A DNA stretch of 64,000 nucleotides from JAAXQD01 sp963790095 (GCA_963790095.1 CAWBNO010000011.1:108808-172807), one strand, 5' to 3'. Counted from the stretch's first letter, positions 37,192 through 46,853 are shown. Notes: generated by a model not told the origin, from the letters alone. Numbers and translations: made by a program.

Positions 37192-38342
37192 AGAAGCTTT
37201 TGGAGGGGAGTCATGCGGTATCCGAAGCTGTAAGGATGGCAAAGGTGCAGGTGATGTCCGCATATCCCATTACACCCCAGACCCACATTGTCGAGGCGTT
37301 ATCGGAATATTGCTCCGACGGGACCATGAACGCCCGCTTTTTATTGGTGGAAAGCGAGCATTCTGCCATGGCTGCCGTTATCGGCGCTTCAAGTGGCGGG
37401 GCCCGGACCTTCACGGCAACCTCTTCCCAGGGACTGGCGCTGATGCACGAGCTCCTGCACTGGGCTTCAGCAGCCCGTCTGCCCATTATCATGGCTGAAG
37501 TCAACCGGGCCTTGGCTCCGGGATGGAACATATGGATGGATCAGACAGACAGCCTGGCCCAGCGGGATACCGGCTGGATTCAGCTCTATTGCGAGGATGG
37601 TCAGGATGTTTTTGATACGACCCTTCAGGCGTTTCGGCTCGCGGAAACCATCAATCTGCCGGTGATGGTGGTCCTGGATGCGTTCTTCCTTTCCCACACC
37701 TTCGAACCGGTGGATGTGCCGGATCAAGATTTGGTGGACCGATTTCTGCCGACGTTTTCACCCCGAATCGAACTGGACACCGCTAATCCGTTTGCCATGG
37801 GTCAGATGGCCCCCCCCACCGTCTATATGGAGATGCGACACGACATCCAGAAGGCCATGGAACTGGTTCCGGATATTTTTACCCGGGTCGAACAGGAATT
37901 TGCAGCAATATTCGGTCGATCATACGGTCCAATGGAAAGAGTCCATTGCGACGATGCCGAGGTGATAATGGTGATTACGGGAACTGCGGCCAGTACCTGC
38001 CGAAAGGTTATTTCCGATCTTCGTTCACAAGGAGAAAAGGTCGGGATGCTCAAGCTGAAGATGTTTCGGCCCTTTCCAACGGATTTGATCCGGGAACACC
38101 TCGGATCGGTTCAAAAAGTCGCCGTGGTAGACCGAAATTTTTCATTCGGCGCCAGCGGCATATTTGCCCAAGAAATCAGGGCCGCATTGTGCAACCAAAA
38201 CGGACACCCGCCGGTATTCGGCTATATTACGGGACTCGGCGGCCGGGATGTGACCCCTGAAATTCTTGCAGAGATCTACTGGAAAACAAAAAACAGCGCC
38301 CTTCCGGAAAATGAAAGCGTCTGGGTGGGACTTAATGAGTGA
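37188..38342 (+). CDS. porA: Pyruvate/2-oxoacid:ferredoxin oxidoreductase, alpha subunit
   Basis: 384 residues. YPITPQTHIVEALSEYCSDG binds the substrate/thiamine pyrophosphate (TPP) pyrimidine region; FTATSSQGLALMHE and RDTGWIQLYCEDGQDVFDT follow. A C-terminal domain (MLKLKMFRPFPTDLIREHLG) completes the POR/VOR layout. It overlaps the fused oxidoreductase gene by 4 bases. Substrate (pyruvate or a branched-chain oxoacid) cannot be decided from sequence alone. Confidence 0.9.
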   Translation: MKKLLEGSHAVSEAVRMAKVQVMSAYPITPQTHIVEALSEYCSDGTMNARFLLVESEHSAMAAVIGASSGGARTFTATSSQGLALMHELLHWASAARLPIIMAEVNRALAPGWNIWMDQTDSLAQRDTGWIQLYCEDGQDVFDTTLQAFRLAETINLPVMVVLDAFFLSHTFEPVDVPDQDLVDRFLPTFSPRIELDTANPFAMGQMAPPTVYMEMRHDIQKAMELVPDIFTRVEQEFAAIFGRSYGPMERVHCDDAEVIMVITGTAASTCRKVISDLRSQGEKVGMLKLKMFRPFPTDLIREHLGSVQKVAVVDRNFSFGASGIFAQEIRAALCNQNGHPPVFGYITGLGGRDVTPEILAEIYWKTKNSALPENESVWVGLNE

Positions 38343-38429
38343 ACATTGACGGTCTCGAAAAAAGTCCTTTGCTCGCTCAGTGACCATTTGGGGGCGTTTC
38401 AAGGGGTGTGATTAACATCTCATTGCACA

Positions 38430-38640
38430 TGGTTGGAATACTGGAATATTGGAATATTGGGTCGAAAATCTGAACGTTGTCCAATTTGGGAATATTAAAA
38501 TGCCCATGTATCTTATGAAGTTGGTAGCTGTCCGAAACCCATCATTCCATAACTCCATCATTCCATTATTCCCGTCAAATGCTTTACTGGCATAGCCGAT
38601 TGTTTCTGATCTGGCCCCAAGGACCAAGCTTTTCAACATT
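38430..38640. repeat. Intergenic palindromic repeat, family B (copy 5)
   Basis: GGAATACTGGAATATTGG and GGGTCGAAAATCTGAACG on the left; CCATCATTCCATTATTCCCG on the right; tail CTGGCCCCAAGGACCAAG. It splits porA from porB within the operon and ends 26 bases before porB. The same centre occurs at 32400 and 61075. Confidence 0.85.
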
Positions 38641-38666
38641 CAATTAAAACAGAAGGTTGCCAAACG

Positions 38667-39557
38667 ATGACTCAACTGAACATACCGGAGGCGGAGTACA
38701 TGTATTCCGGGCATGTGGGATGCCCTGGATGCGGCGCCACCATCGCCATGAAATTTGCATTGAAAGCCCTGGGGGAAAAAACCATTGTGGTGATCCCGGC
38801 CTGCTGTTGGGGGGTCATTGCAGGCCCTTATCCACAGTCATCCTTGAAAGTTCCGATTCTCCAGACAGCCTTTGCAACGGCCGGTGCAGCAGCCAGCGGT
38901 TTGAAGGCGGCTCTGGATATAAAGGGAGATACCGAGACCACCGTGGTCGCCTGGGCCGGAGACGGCGGAACCTTCGACATCGGGATACAGGCCCTCAGCG
39001 GTGCCGTGGAGCGTAACGAAGATTTTATTTATGTTTGTTATGACAATGAGGCCTATATGAATACCGGTGTCCAGCGCAGCTCCGCCACGCCTTTCGGCAC
39101 TCGAACCACAACAACGCCGGGTGAGGGGTGGAAAAAAAGCCGCAAGAAAAACATGGTGGAAATCCTTGCGGCCCACCGGATTCCTTATGCGGCCACTGCC
39201 AACATTGCCTTCCCCGAGGACCTGATCCGAAAATTTGTCAAAGCCCGGCAGATGAAAGGCGGAACGAGATTTCTTCACGTTTTTGCCACCTGCCCCACCG
39301 GCTGGAGAATTCCGTCTGAAATGTCCGTCAAAATCGCCCGGCTTGCGGTTCAATCGAATATATTCCCCCTGTATGAAGTTGAAGACGGTATCGACTACAC
39401 ACTCAACTTCAAAGGGGATCGGCCGGTAATGGATTATTTAAAGGTCCAGGGACGTTTTAAACATTTAAGCCACAAAGATGTTGAGCAGATTCAGAGCATG
39501 GTAGACGAAGACTGGAAACTTTTACTGCGCAAGACAAACCCCAATCAGAGGGATTGA
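38667..39557 (+). CDS. porB: Pyruvate/2-oxoacid:ferredoxin oxidoreductase, beta (TPP) subunit
   Basis: 296 residues. Contains the [4Fe-4S]-linked start GHVGCPGCGATIAMKFALKA and the TPP-binding GDGGTFDIGIQALSGAVERN with the downstream YDNEAYMNTG. It is the catalytic partner of the alpha subunit. Separated from porA by a repeat but in the same direction, so still the likely operon end. Confidence 0.93.
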   Translation: MTQLNIPEAEYMYSGHVGCPGCGATIAMKFALKALGEKTIVVIPACCWGVIAGPYPQSSLKVPILQTAFATAGAAASGLKAALDIKGDTETTVVAWAGDGGTFDIGIQALSGAVERNEDFIYVCYDNEAYMNTGVQRSSATPFGTRTTTTPGEGWKKSRKKNMVEILAAHRIPYAATANIAFPEDLIRKFVKARQMKGGTRFLHVFATCPTGWRIPSEMSVKIARLAVQSNIFPLYEVEDGIDYTLNFKGDRPVMDYLKVQGRFKHLSHKDVEQIQSMVDEDWKLLLRKTNPNQRD

Positions 39558-39612
39558 ACTGTTTTTTGTGCCCTATCAAATTTGATATCTTGTTCAACTT
39601 TTTGATAATGTT

Positions 39613-39868
39613 CAAGTTAATTCACTTCGCCCCGCCTGCCATTGCAAGGCACGAGCGGGCAGGTCACAATTGGAATGTTGGAATACTGGAATTATGGGAT
39701 AATGGGTTCTGGGAAAATGGAAAGTTGGATTATTGTAAAATTCCTATTTACGGGAATTAAATAGAAGAATGTCAACTCCTTTAAATCATTATTCCATTTC
39801 TGAGTTAAAAGTATAAGCATAGAAAATACCTTTACTTTCAATAAATTGTAGAATTTCTGAGACGTTAA
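39613..39868. repeat. Intergenic palindromic repeat, family A (copy 6)
   Basis: The left end CAAGTTAATTCACTTCGCCC is followed by the GCCTGCCATTGCAAGG hairpin insert. TTGGAATGTTGGAATACTGG comes next, and the right end is AATTGTAGAATTTCTGAGAC. It ends about 40 bases before the gspA start. Confidence 0.85.
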
Positions 39869-39908
39869 TTAATTGACGATGATGAAGATCCCAAGGGGGC
39901 CGGCCTAG

Positions 39909-41912
39909 ATGTACGAAAACTTCTTTGGTTTCAATGAAAGACCGTTTAAACTTGTTCCGAATCCTGCCTATCTCTTTCTGAGTAAAAGCCACGAGGAGGT
40001 CCTCGCCCATCTGGCCTATGCCGTCATCCAGGGGGATGGATTTATGGAAATCACCGGCGAGGTTGGAACCGGCAAGACAACCCTCTGCCGGGCATTCCTC
40101 GAAAATCTGGACCACAACACTAAATCTGCCTATATTTTTAATCCAAACCTGAATTCGGTACAGCTTTTAAAAACCATCAACGATGAATTCGGCATCAACT
40201 CTGATGCCGATAACACCAAAGACCTCATCGACACCCTGAATTCCTTTCTCATCATGCAAAAAACCCAAGGAAAAAATACGATTCTCCTTATCGACGAGGC
40301 TCAGAATCTCACCAAAGAGGTTTTGGAACAACTGCGATTGCTCTCCAACTTGGAGACGGCCAGAGATAAGCTTTTGCACATTATTCTCGTCGGACAGCCG
40401 GAACTGAAAAAAAAACTCAACTCCTTCGAACTCAGACAGCTGGGTCAGAGAATATCATTAAGCTGCCGGATCGTCCCTTTGAACTACAAAGAAGTTACGG
40501 AATACATCGAACATCGTATCCATATCGCATCCCAAAAACCGGGGGTCAAATTCTCTCGCGCCGCCTATCGGTCTATCTATAAATATTCACGGGGAGTTCC
40601 CCGACTCATCAATATTGTCTGTGACCGGGCGCTGTTAACGGCATTCGGTCTCGATGAGCAGACGGTCAAAGGAAAGACCATCAAAGCTTCCATCCGGGAG
40701 CTGACCGCCAGAGGTGAGTTTGAAAAAAACAGCCTTAAGAAACGAACCCTAATTATTCTCTTTTTTTCCATATTTTGCCTAACCTCTTTGATGCTTATCA
40801 TTGATCTCCCTCGATTCTTTAACGTGAATACCCGTATTAATTCACCTGAAATAAAGACGCCCGACGTCCCTCGTTCCGATGGTATAAAACCATCCGTTTC
40901 AGACCTCCCTGCCACTGATTCAGAAACCACCCGGGCGCCGGAGGTAAAGGCCTTGACATCTGATCCTGAAACTATTGTGAAACCTGTTGTGAAACCCGGT
41001 ACGGAAACTGTTGTAAAACCCGTTGTGAAACCCGGCACGAAATCTGTTGTGAAACCCGCTGTGAAACCCGGCACGAAATCTGTTGTTAAACCCGTTGTGA
41101 AACCCGGTGCAAAATCTCTCGTGAAACCCCTTGCGAAACCCGGCACGAAATCTGCCGTTGAACCCCTTGCGAAACCCGGCACGAAATCTGCCGTTGAACC
41201 CGTTGTGAAACCTGGTACGGAATCTGTTGTGAAACCCGTTAGAAATTTGGAAAATTTTCTGGACAAAATGGACCGGTTCTCCTCAAGACATATGGCCGTT
41301 AAGGTGGCATTGGATTTATGGAATACAGAACCTGAAATTAAACCGAACCTCGATGGGATCGACGATGATCACGATTTTTTTCGTACGGCTGCCGAAAAAA
41401 ACGGCCTTTCCATACGCCGTATCGTAGGCAGCTTAAATTCGGTAAAAAAATTAAATCTTCCGGTTGTGTTAACGTTTTATCCTTCTAAAAAGGTTTCCCC
41501 CGTATATCTTGCGTTAACTAAAGTAGGTCCCGGAAAAATTACCCTCAGGGGCGGGAGAGAAGATATTTCATTGGATCTTACGGCGGCTGAGTTAGAAGCC
41601 CATTGGTCAGGCGTAGCCTTCATTCCCTGGAGGAATTTTCTCTCCTTGAAAGGCACCATTCCGTTAGATTCTCCCAATGAATCCATAATAACCCTTAAGA
41701 TGCTTTTGCGGGATATCGGCTTTAAAGACGTTGAAATAAGTCCATTTTATGACGATAATACCCAGCAGGCGGTTAAAAAAATCCAGAGAAAATATGGATT
41801 GTTTGTTGACGGCGCCGTCGGTTCTACAACCAAGATCGCCCTGTATAATGAAAAATATTTTTCAGAATTACCGCATATTACGACCCTGAGTGTAGGCCCG
41901 ATAAAACATTGA
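39909..41912 (+). CDS. gspA: GspA/ExeA-type AAA ATPase with peptidoglycan-binding domain
   Basis: 667 residues. The cytosolic AAA module (MYENFFGFNERPFKLVPNPA; Walker A GEVGTGKTTLCRAF near 50; Walker B ILLIDEAQNL near 130) is followed by a helix at about 281-300. A periplasmic repeat region of about 90 residues (KPVVKPGT-type decapeptides, about 357-445) comes next. Then follow a C39-peptidase-like domain (about 450-575) and a C-terminal peptidoglycan-binding domain (DNTQQAVKKIQRKYGLFVDG). With GspB it opens peptidoglycan for secretin assembly. The por operon separates it from the main gsp operon. Confidence 0.92.
   Translation: MYENFFGFNERPFKLVPNPAYLFLSKSHEEVLAHLAYAVIQGDGFMEITGEVGTGKTTLCRAFLENLDHNTKSAYIFNPNLNSVQLLKTINDEFGINSDADNTKDLIDTLNSFLIMQKTQGKNTILLIDEAQNLTKEVLEQLRLLSNLETARDKLLHIILVGQPELKKKLNSFELRQLGQRISLSCRIVPLNYKEVTEYIEHRIHIASQKPGVKFSRAAYRSIYKYSRGVPRLINIVCDRALLTAFGLDEQTVKGKTIKASIRELTARGEFEKNSLKKRTLIILFFSIFCLTSLMLIIDLPRFFNVNTRINSPEIKTPDVPRSDGIKPSVSDLPATDSETTRAPEVKALTSDPETIVKPVVKPGTETVVKPVVKPGTKSVVKPAVKPGTKSVVKPVVKPGAKSLVKPLAKPGTKSAVEPLAKPGTKSAVEPVVKPGTESVVKPVRNLENFLDKMDRFSSRHMAVKVALDLWNTEPEIKPNLDGIDDDHDFFRTAAEKNGLSIRRIVGSLNSVKKLNLPVVLTFYPSKKVSPVYLALTKVGPGKITLRGGREDISLDLTAAELEAHWSGVAFIPWRNFLSLKGTIPLDSPNESIITLKMLLRDIGFKDVEISPFYDDNTQQAVKKIQRKYGLFVDGAVGSTTKIALYNEKYFSELPHITTLSVGPIKH
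40975..41245 (+). repeat. In-frame tandem repeat in gspA
   Basis: About nine imperfect 27-36-base units encode Lys/Val/Pro-rich peptides (KPVVKPGTKS). The region is an extended, probably unstructured periplasmic linker that reaches from the membrane toward peptidoglycan. Unit number is likely to vary between strains. Confidence 0.85.
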
Positions 41913-42036
41913 TTGGGGTATAATTCGCAACCGTTGGTGAAACCAAATAGCCATGGCAATCTTAGCAAACAACCGACTTGGGTTACACCCCATTGAGTGT
42001 TATGATTTCTTTCAATACTAAAAGGGTTCCAGAAAA

Positions 42037-42804
42037 TTGAGTTCAATACTGAAGGCATTAAAAAAGCTGGAAAACGAATTCCCTGAGAAAAGGGAAGCTC
42101 GTTTCTGGCAACAAACAAAACCCAAAGGGATATCGGCCCAAAAAGGCGTTTCCGGTGGTTTTGGTTTTAAGAAAAATTTTTTCCTGATTCTTGCTTCGCT
42201 GGTCATCGCTTTCAGCATAGGGCTCGCCTTAAATTTAAACCCATGGCGCAAAAAGCCGACGCTGGTTTCAAAAACCCAAACGCCGCCCCCTGCAGTTTTA
42301 AGCGTTCCCGAAAAAGAGGTTTCCGAAAAGGGCCCGGTCCGAAAGAGTTCAACCCTTGAAACGAATACCAAAGACAGTCAACCGATTAAGGGACCACCGA
42401 AGAAAACCTCCGAATCTTATGGCGCCGTTGGATCAAAAGGTCTGTCGTCTGTTGAAAAAACAGACACCAAACCCTCCACACCTTTGAGTGTTTCCAAAGA
42501 GAAAACATCCCGACCGGAAAAAATTCAACAAAAAACGGTCAGCGAAAAACCCGGAGAAAAACATGGACAACAGACAAACGCCGAATGGTCGGCAGCAATA
42601 CCCGTTAAGCAAACCGGGGAGTCGAAACTCGAACTTCAGGCAATTGCCTGGTCCAGTGACCCAAAAAGCCGCCTTGCTGTTGTTAACGGTCGTGTTGTTC
42701 GGGAAGGAGAATCTATTGACAGAGTCAATATAATGCATATAGGTAAGGACGAAGTCGTTTTTAAAAAAGGGGGCGAAGAGTGGAAGCAACTGTTCGGCTT
42801 TTAA
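42037..42804 (+). CDS. gspB: Type II secretion assembly factor GspB
   Basis: 255 residues from a TTG start (AAAGGG upstream). Starts MSSILKALKKLENEFPEKRE, has one helix near 50-68, then a long Lys/Pro/Ser-rich linker. The C-terminal GspB domain is LQAIAWSSDPKSRLAVVNGR with VREGESIDRVNIMHIGKDEV. It is the usual partner of GspA. In this lineage the pair is transcribed away from the other gsp genes. Confidence 0.88.
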   Translation: MSSILKALKKLENEFPEKREARFWQQTKPKGISAQKGVSGGFGFKKNFFLILASLVIAFSIGLALNLNPWRKKPTLVSKTQTPPPAVLSVPEKEVSEKGPVRKSSTLETNTKDSQPIKGPPKKTSESYGAVGSKGLSSVEKTDTKPSTPLSVSKEKTSRPEKIQQKTVSEKPGEKHGQQTNAEWSAAIPVKQTGESKLELQAIAWSSDPKSRLAVVNGRVVREGESIDRVNIMHIGKDEVVFKKGGEEWKQLFGF

Positions 42805-42922
42805 AGTTTCCGGCACAGAATTTAATCCCACTTGAAACGTTTCCTAAATCAGCTTGTTTCAAAGGGCCAAACTACCGAGCACCTTTAGAACCATAACAGA
42901 GCACAAAATAAGGGAGAATTTA
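42805..42922. other. gspB-metK spacer with a weak hairpin
   Basis: TTGAAAC and GTTTCAA can pair over 7 bp around a loop. The layout does not match the SAM or SAH riboswitch classes I know well, so no riboswitch is called. AGGGAG forms the metK ribosome site. Confidence 0.3.
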
Positions 42923-44092
42923 ATGGGTAACGAACAATTTTTTTTTACATCTGAATCTGTCACCGAAGGCCATCCTGACAAGGTTGCGGACGCCATATCA
43001 GATTCCATTCTCGATTCGATTATGGAGCAAGACAAAGGCTGCAGAGTCGCCTGTGAAACCTTGGTAACAACCGGTCTGGCCTTCATTGCCGGTGAGATTT
43101 CAACCACCTGTTACGTCGACATGCCGGAGATTGTGAGGAACACCATCCGTGAAATTGGATATCATTCATCCCAAATGGGATTTGACTGGCAAACCTGCTC
43201 GGTCATCACCAGTATCGATCATCAATCGCCGGATATCGCCCAGGGCGTCAACGTCGGCCAAGGGCTTTTCAAAGATCAGGGGGCCGGAGATCAGGGCCTG
43301 ATGTTCGGGTTTGCCACCGATGAAACACCCGAACTTATGCCCATGCCGATTATGTATGCCCATAAACTGTGCCAACGCCTATCCACAGTTCGTAAAAACG
43401 GTGCACTAGACTTTCTGAGACCGGACGGAAAATCCCAGGTAACCATCGAATACGAAAACGGAACCCCCAAACGCGTGGATACCGTCGTCATCGCCGCCCA
43501 GCATAAACCGGATATCTCCCACGAGGATCTAAAAGAAGCGATCATTGAAGAGGTTATCAAAAAAGTGATCCCCAAAAAATACATTGACGGTGATACGCGA
43601 TATTTTATAAATGCCACCGGCAAGTTTGTTATTGGCGGCCCCATGGGAGACTGCGGCATGACAGGGCGTAAGATCATCGTCGACACTTACGGGGGGCAAG
43701 GAAGTCATGGCGGTGGATGCTTCTCCGGAAAAGATCCTTCAAAGGTCGACCGCAGCGCCTCTTACATGGCCAGACATATCGCAAAAAATGTGGTCGCCGC
43801 CGGTCTTGCAAAAAAATGCGAAATACAGGTCGCCTACTCCATCGGCGTTTCCCAGCCTGTCTCGGTAATGCTGGATCTTATGGGAACCGGTGTGATACCC
43901 AAGCACCGGGTTAAGGAAATAGTCCTGGATGTTTTTGATTTAAGGCCGGCCGCCATCATCGAATACCTCGATCTTTTACGTCCCATCTTTAAAAAAACTT
44001 CGGCATACGGTCACTTTGGAAGAAATGAACCTGAATTTTCCTGGGAAAAAACCAATATGGTTGACATCTTAAAGGAAAAAGCAGGACTTTAG
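42923..44092 (+). CDS. metK: S-adenosylmethionine synthase
   Basis: 389 residues from the ATG at 42923 with AGGGAG upstream. Makes SAM from methionine and ATP. Clear signatures: SVTEGHPDKVADAISDSILD (ATP/metal-binding His), GAGDQGLMFGFATDETPELM and GGQGSHGGGCFSGKDPSKVD. The long in-frame extension to 42854 has no ribosome site. It is followed 20 bases later by ahcY, so metK-ahcY form an activated-methyl operon. Confidence 0.97.
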   Translation: MGNEQFFFTSESVTEGHPDKVADAISDSILDSIMEQDKGCRVACETLVTTGLAFIAGEISTTCYVDMPEIVRNTIREIGYHSSQMGFDWQTCSVITSIDHQSPDIAQGVNVGQGLFKDQGAGDQGLMFGFATDETPELMPMPIMYAHKLCQRLSTVRKNGALDFLRPDGKSQVTIEYENGTPKRVDTVVIAAQHKPDISHEDLKEAIIEEVIKKVIPKKYIDGDTRYFINATGKFVIGGPMGDCGMTGRKIIVDTYGGQGSHGGGCFSGKDPSKVDRSASYMARHIAKNVVAAGLAKKCEIQVAYSIGVSQPVSVMLDLMGTGVIPKHRVKEIVLDVFDLRPAAIIEYLDLLRPIFKKTSAYGHFGRNEPEFSWEKTNMVDILKEKAGL

Positions 44093-44112
44093 GGATAGGA
44101 GATACACAGTCA

Positions 44113-45369
44113 ATGGACTACGATGTTAAGGAAATAAAACTCGCAAAGGAAGGCTTTCACCGGATCGAATGGGCCAATCAAAGCATGCCGGTACTCAACA
44201 ACATTAGAAAAAGATTTGCTGAGGAAACACCGTTAAAAGGCATTCGATTGGCCGCCTGTCTTCATGTCACCACCGAAACCGCTTCACTGATGCAAACCCT
44301 AAAAGCAGGGGGCGCCAAAATTGCGCTCTGTGCGTCCAACCCTTTGAGCACACAGGATGATGTGGCAGCTTCACTGGTTAAAAATGACAAAATTTCTGTT
44401 TTTGCCATCAAAGGTGAAGACAACAAAACATATTACAAGCACATCAACGCTGCCCTTGATATTAAACCCCAATATACCATGGATGACGGTGCAGATCTGG
44501 TTTCCACCATTCACTCCGAGCGCACCGAGCTTATCAAGGATGTACGAGGCGGTACCGAAGAAACGACCACCGGCATCATTCGGCTTAAAAGTATGGCCGC
44601 AAACGGTGTGTTACAGTACCCCATCATAGCGGTAAACGATGCTCAGACCAAACATTTATTCGATAACCGTTACGGCACCGGTCAGAGCACCATGGACGGA
44701 ATCATTCGCGCCACCAACCGTCTCGTTGCAGGATCTAATTTCGTTGTTTGCGGATATGGATGGTGCGGCAAGGGACTGGCACTCAGAGCAAAAGGAATGG
44801 GCGCAAACGTTATTATCACAGAGATCGATCCCACCGCGGCTCTCGAAGCGGTGATGGACGGTTTCAGAGTGATGCCCATCCGCCAGGCAGCAAGAATCGG
44901 AGATTTTTTCTGTACGGTGACCGGGAATATCCATGTAATTCGCAAGGAACATTTCAAGATCATGAAAGACGGTGCCATTGTGGCCAACTCCGGCCATTTC
45001 AACGTGGAACTCGATCTCAACGGACTTGAATCTATAACAAAATCACGAAAGGAAATTCGACCGTTCGTTGAAGAGCATGTTCTTGAAAATGGAAACCGCG
45101 TCAATATTCTGGGGGAAGGCCGGCTGATCAATCTTGCATCTGCCGAGGGGCATCCCTCCAGCGTCATGGATATGAGTTTTGCCAACCAGGCATTGAGTAT
45201 CGAATATATGGTGACAAGCAAAAAGAAGTTTGAAAACGACGTCTATCCCGTACCCGAAGCCATAGACAACGCCATTGCCAGAGAAAAACTTTCTTCCATG
45301 AAGGTCAAGATCGACACGCTGACGGCCGAACAGAAAAAATACCTGTCATCATGGAGCATGGGAACATAA
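44113..45369 (+). CDS. ahcY: Adenosylhomocysteinase
   Basis: 418 residues. Hydrolyses S-adenosylhomocysteine to adenosine and homocysteine. NAD-binding GYGWCGKGLALRAKGMGANV near 215 and the substrate motif HVTTETASLMQTLKAGGA at the start; C-terminal FANQALSIEYMV. The size matches the short (archaeal/anaerobe) form, without the roughly 40-residue insertion common in many bacteria. It is in an operon with metK and ended by a strong terminator. Confidence 0.96.
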   Translation: MDYDVKEIKLAKEGFHRIEWANQSMPVLNNIRKRFAEETPLKGIRLAACLHVTTETASLMQTLKAGGAKIALCASNPLSTQDDVAASLVKNDKISVFAIKGEDNKTYYKHINAALDIKPQYTMDDGADLVSTIHSERTELIKDVRGGTEETTTGIIRLKSMAANGVLQYPIIAVNDAQTKHLFDNRYGTGQSTMDGIIRATNRLVAGSNFVVCGYGWCGKGLALRAKGMGANVIITEIDPTAALEAVMDGFRVMPIRQAARIGDFFCTVTGNIHVIRKEHFKIMKDGAIVANSGHFNVELDLNGLESITKSRKEIRPFVEEHVLENGNRVNILGEGRLINLASAEGHPSSVMDMSFANQALSIEYMVTSKKKFENDVYPVPEAIDNAIAREKLSSMKVKIDTLTAEQKKYLSSWSMGT

Positions 45370-45413
45370 CCGTTTAAGGTCGAAGGTTTTGGGTTGTCCG
45401 TTGTAGAACAAAC

Positions 45414-45449
45414 AAAGCCGGCTCTTTCTGGGCCGGCTTTTAATTTTTT
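45414..45449 (+). terminator. Rho-independent terminator after ahcY
   Basis: AAAGCCGGC (45414-45422) pairs with GCCGGCTTT (45432-45440) over 9 bp with a 9-base loop, followed by a T-rich tail (TAATTTTTT). Confidence 0.9.
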
Positions 45450-45485
45450 ATCCAAAATTTTCTGAAAATCAAGCACCATCCATGT

Positions 45486-45803
45486 CTACTTGTTGACCTG
45501 TTCCTTCAAGAGGTTAATCGCTTTTTTCAGGTACACGGATGACGTCTCATCGTCACCCTTGACGCCGTACACCAGGCCGAGGCCGACATAGGCCGGGGGA
45601 TAATTCGCATCGAGTTCCTTGGCACGGCTGAACTCACGAAATGCATCATCAATTTTACCTGCTTTCAACAATATATTGCCATTGTTAACATGGTTTCTGG
45701 GAGTGTCGAGCCATGTATTCTCCTCGATGGGCATTGTGCTACATGCAAATAGAAAAAACAGGCAAAAAGCAGCCAATAAAAAATATCGTTTTTCAAAATT
45801 CAT
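45486..45803 (-). CDS. Small TPR lipoprotein
   Basis: 105 residues from the ATG at 45803 with AGGAGGAATT directly before it. Lipobox FLFAC within the first 20 residues, then two TPR-like motifs (HVNNGNILLKAGKIDDAFRE, PPAYVGLGLVYGVKGDDETS). The longer reading to 45875 lacks a ribosome site and would hide the signal peptide. It probably sits at the outer membrane as a scaffold; partner unknown. It lies 75 bases downstream of the dusB stop, in the same direction. Confidence 0.75.
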   Translation of the reverse strand: MNFEKRYFLLAAFCLFFLFACSTMPIEENTWLDTPRNHVNNGNILLKAGKIDDAFREFSRAKELDANYPPAYVGLGLVYGVKGDDETSSVYLKKAINLLKEQVNK

Positions 45804-45878
45804 AATTCCTCCTGTTCGGCCTGGATGTCTCCCAAGCCCGAGGTGAAGAATATCAGCAGTCTCTTCAAAACACATCTT

Positions 45879-46853
45879 TTATGAATTTTCAATCAGTAAA
45901 GCATTTTTATATTCTCCAATTAAAGCTAACGCTTCATTTTCCGTCTCGATCCGTTTGATCGCTTCACGAAAACTGCTGCTGTGGGGCAACCCCTTGACAA
46001 ACCACCCCAAATGACTTCGCATCCTCCGGCAGGCCCGTTTTACGCCAATACATTCAATGGAAGTCCTCAGATATTGGGTCATAACTTCAAAACGCTCGGC
46101 AACCACCGGAGTCCCCGTTCCAGTGCCGTTGATCAGAGCCGTCACCTGAGAAAATATCCAGGGATTCCCGATGGCCGCCCGTCCAATCATGACCCCATCA
46201 CAGGCGGTTTCGTTTTTCATGGCCAAGGCATCTTCCGGGGTTACAATATCTCCATTTCCGATCACCGGAATGGACACCTTGTTTTTAATTTTGGCTATCA
46301 GAGACCAGTCCGCTTTGCCCCCGAACCCCTGGGTGGCCATGCGAGGATGCACGGTAATGGCGTCTGCACCGCTGGCGTCTGCTATGGCTGCGATATTAAA
46401 GGCCTGATCACCTGATTTTTCCCATCCGGTTCTTATTTTGATGGTTAGCGGAATTTTTATTTTGTCCCTGACCGCAAGGAGAATTTTTTCGACCTTCCGG
46501 GGGGTTTTCATCAAGGCTGCACCTGAACCGGTTTTAAGCACCTTTTTAACCGAACAACCGAGATTGATATCCAGGATGTCCGCCCCCGAAGCTTCCACCA
46601 TGGCCGCAGCTTCAGCCATAATAAACGGATCTGAACCAAATATCTGGACAGACAACGGTTTCTCTTCGGGGCGGCTTTGGAGCAATTCTATTGTTTTGAC
46701 GGATCGGTACGCCAGACCATTGGAACTGACCATTTCTGAACAGACCAGTGCACACCCCTCCGATTTTGCCAGGAGTCGGAACGGCAAATTGGTAATCCCT
46801 GCAAGGGGCGCTAAAATTGTAAAATTATCAAGTTGAACGGACCCGATTTTCAT
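45879..46853 (-). CDS. dusB: tRNA-dihydrouridine synthase
   Basis: About 324 residues. Flavin-dependent reduction of tRNA uridines. Contains LAPLAGITNLPFRLLAKSEG at the start, the catalytic-Cys region LDINLGCSVKKVLKTGSGAA, TIKIRTGW, and GVMIGRAAIGNPWIFSQV. This layout fits DusB. Start: the ATG at 46853 (MKIGSVQLDNF) is the family-like choice; 46880 is a possible alternative. The start overlaps the end of the DUF1848 gene by 26 bases. Confidence 0.93.
   Translation of the reverse strand: MKIGSVQLDNFTILAPLAGITNLPFRLLAKSEGCALVCSEMVSSNGLAYRSVKTIELLQSRPEEKPLSVQIFGSDPFIMAEAAAMVEASGADILDINLGCSVKKVLKTGSGAALMKTPRKVEKILLAVRDKIKIPLTIKIRTGWEKSGDQAFNIAAIADASGADAITVHPRMATQGFGGKADWSLIAKIKNKVSIPVIGNGDIVTPEDALAMKNETACDGVMIGRAAIGNPWIFSQVTALINGTGTGTPVVAERFEVMTQYLRTSIECIGVKRACRRMRSHLGWFVKGLPHSSSFREAIKRIETENEALALIGEYKNALLIENS

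Noticed and set aside
40577..41266. A 229-residue open frame on the minus strand opposite gspA
   Set aside because: It arises from the reverse of the KPVVKPGT repeat; the plus-strand frame is clearly the real gene.
42805..42922. A SAM or SAH riboswitch before metK
   Set aside because: The gene context fits, and a small hairpin (TTGAAAC/GTTTCAA) exists, but the conserved cores of the SAM and SAH classes are not seen.
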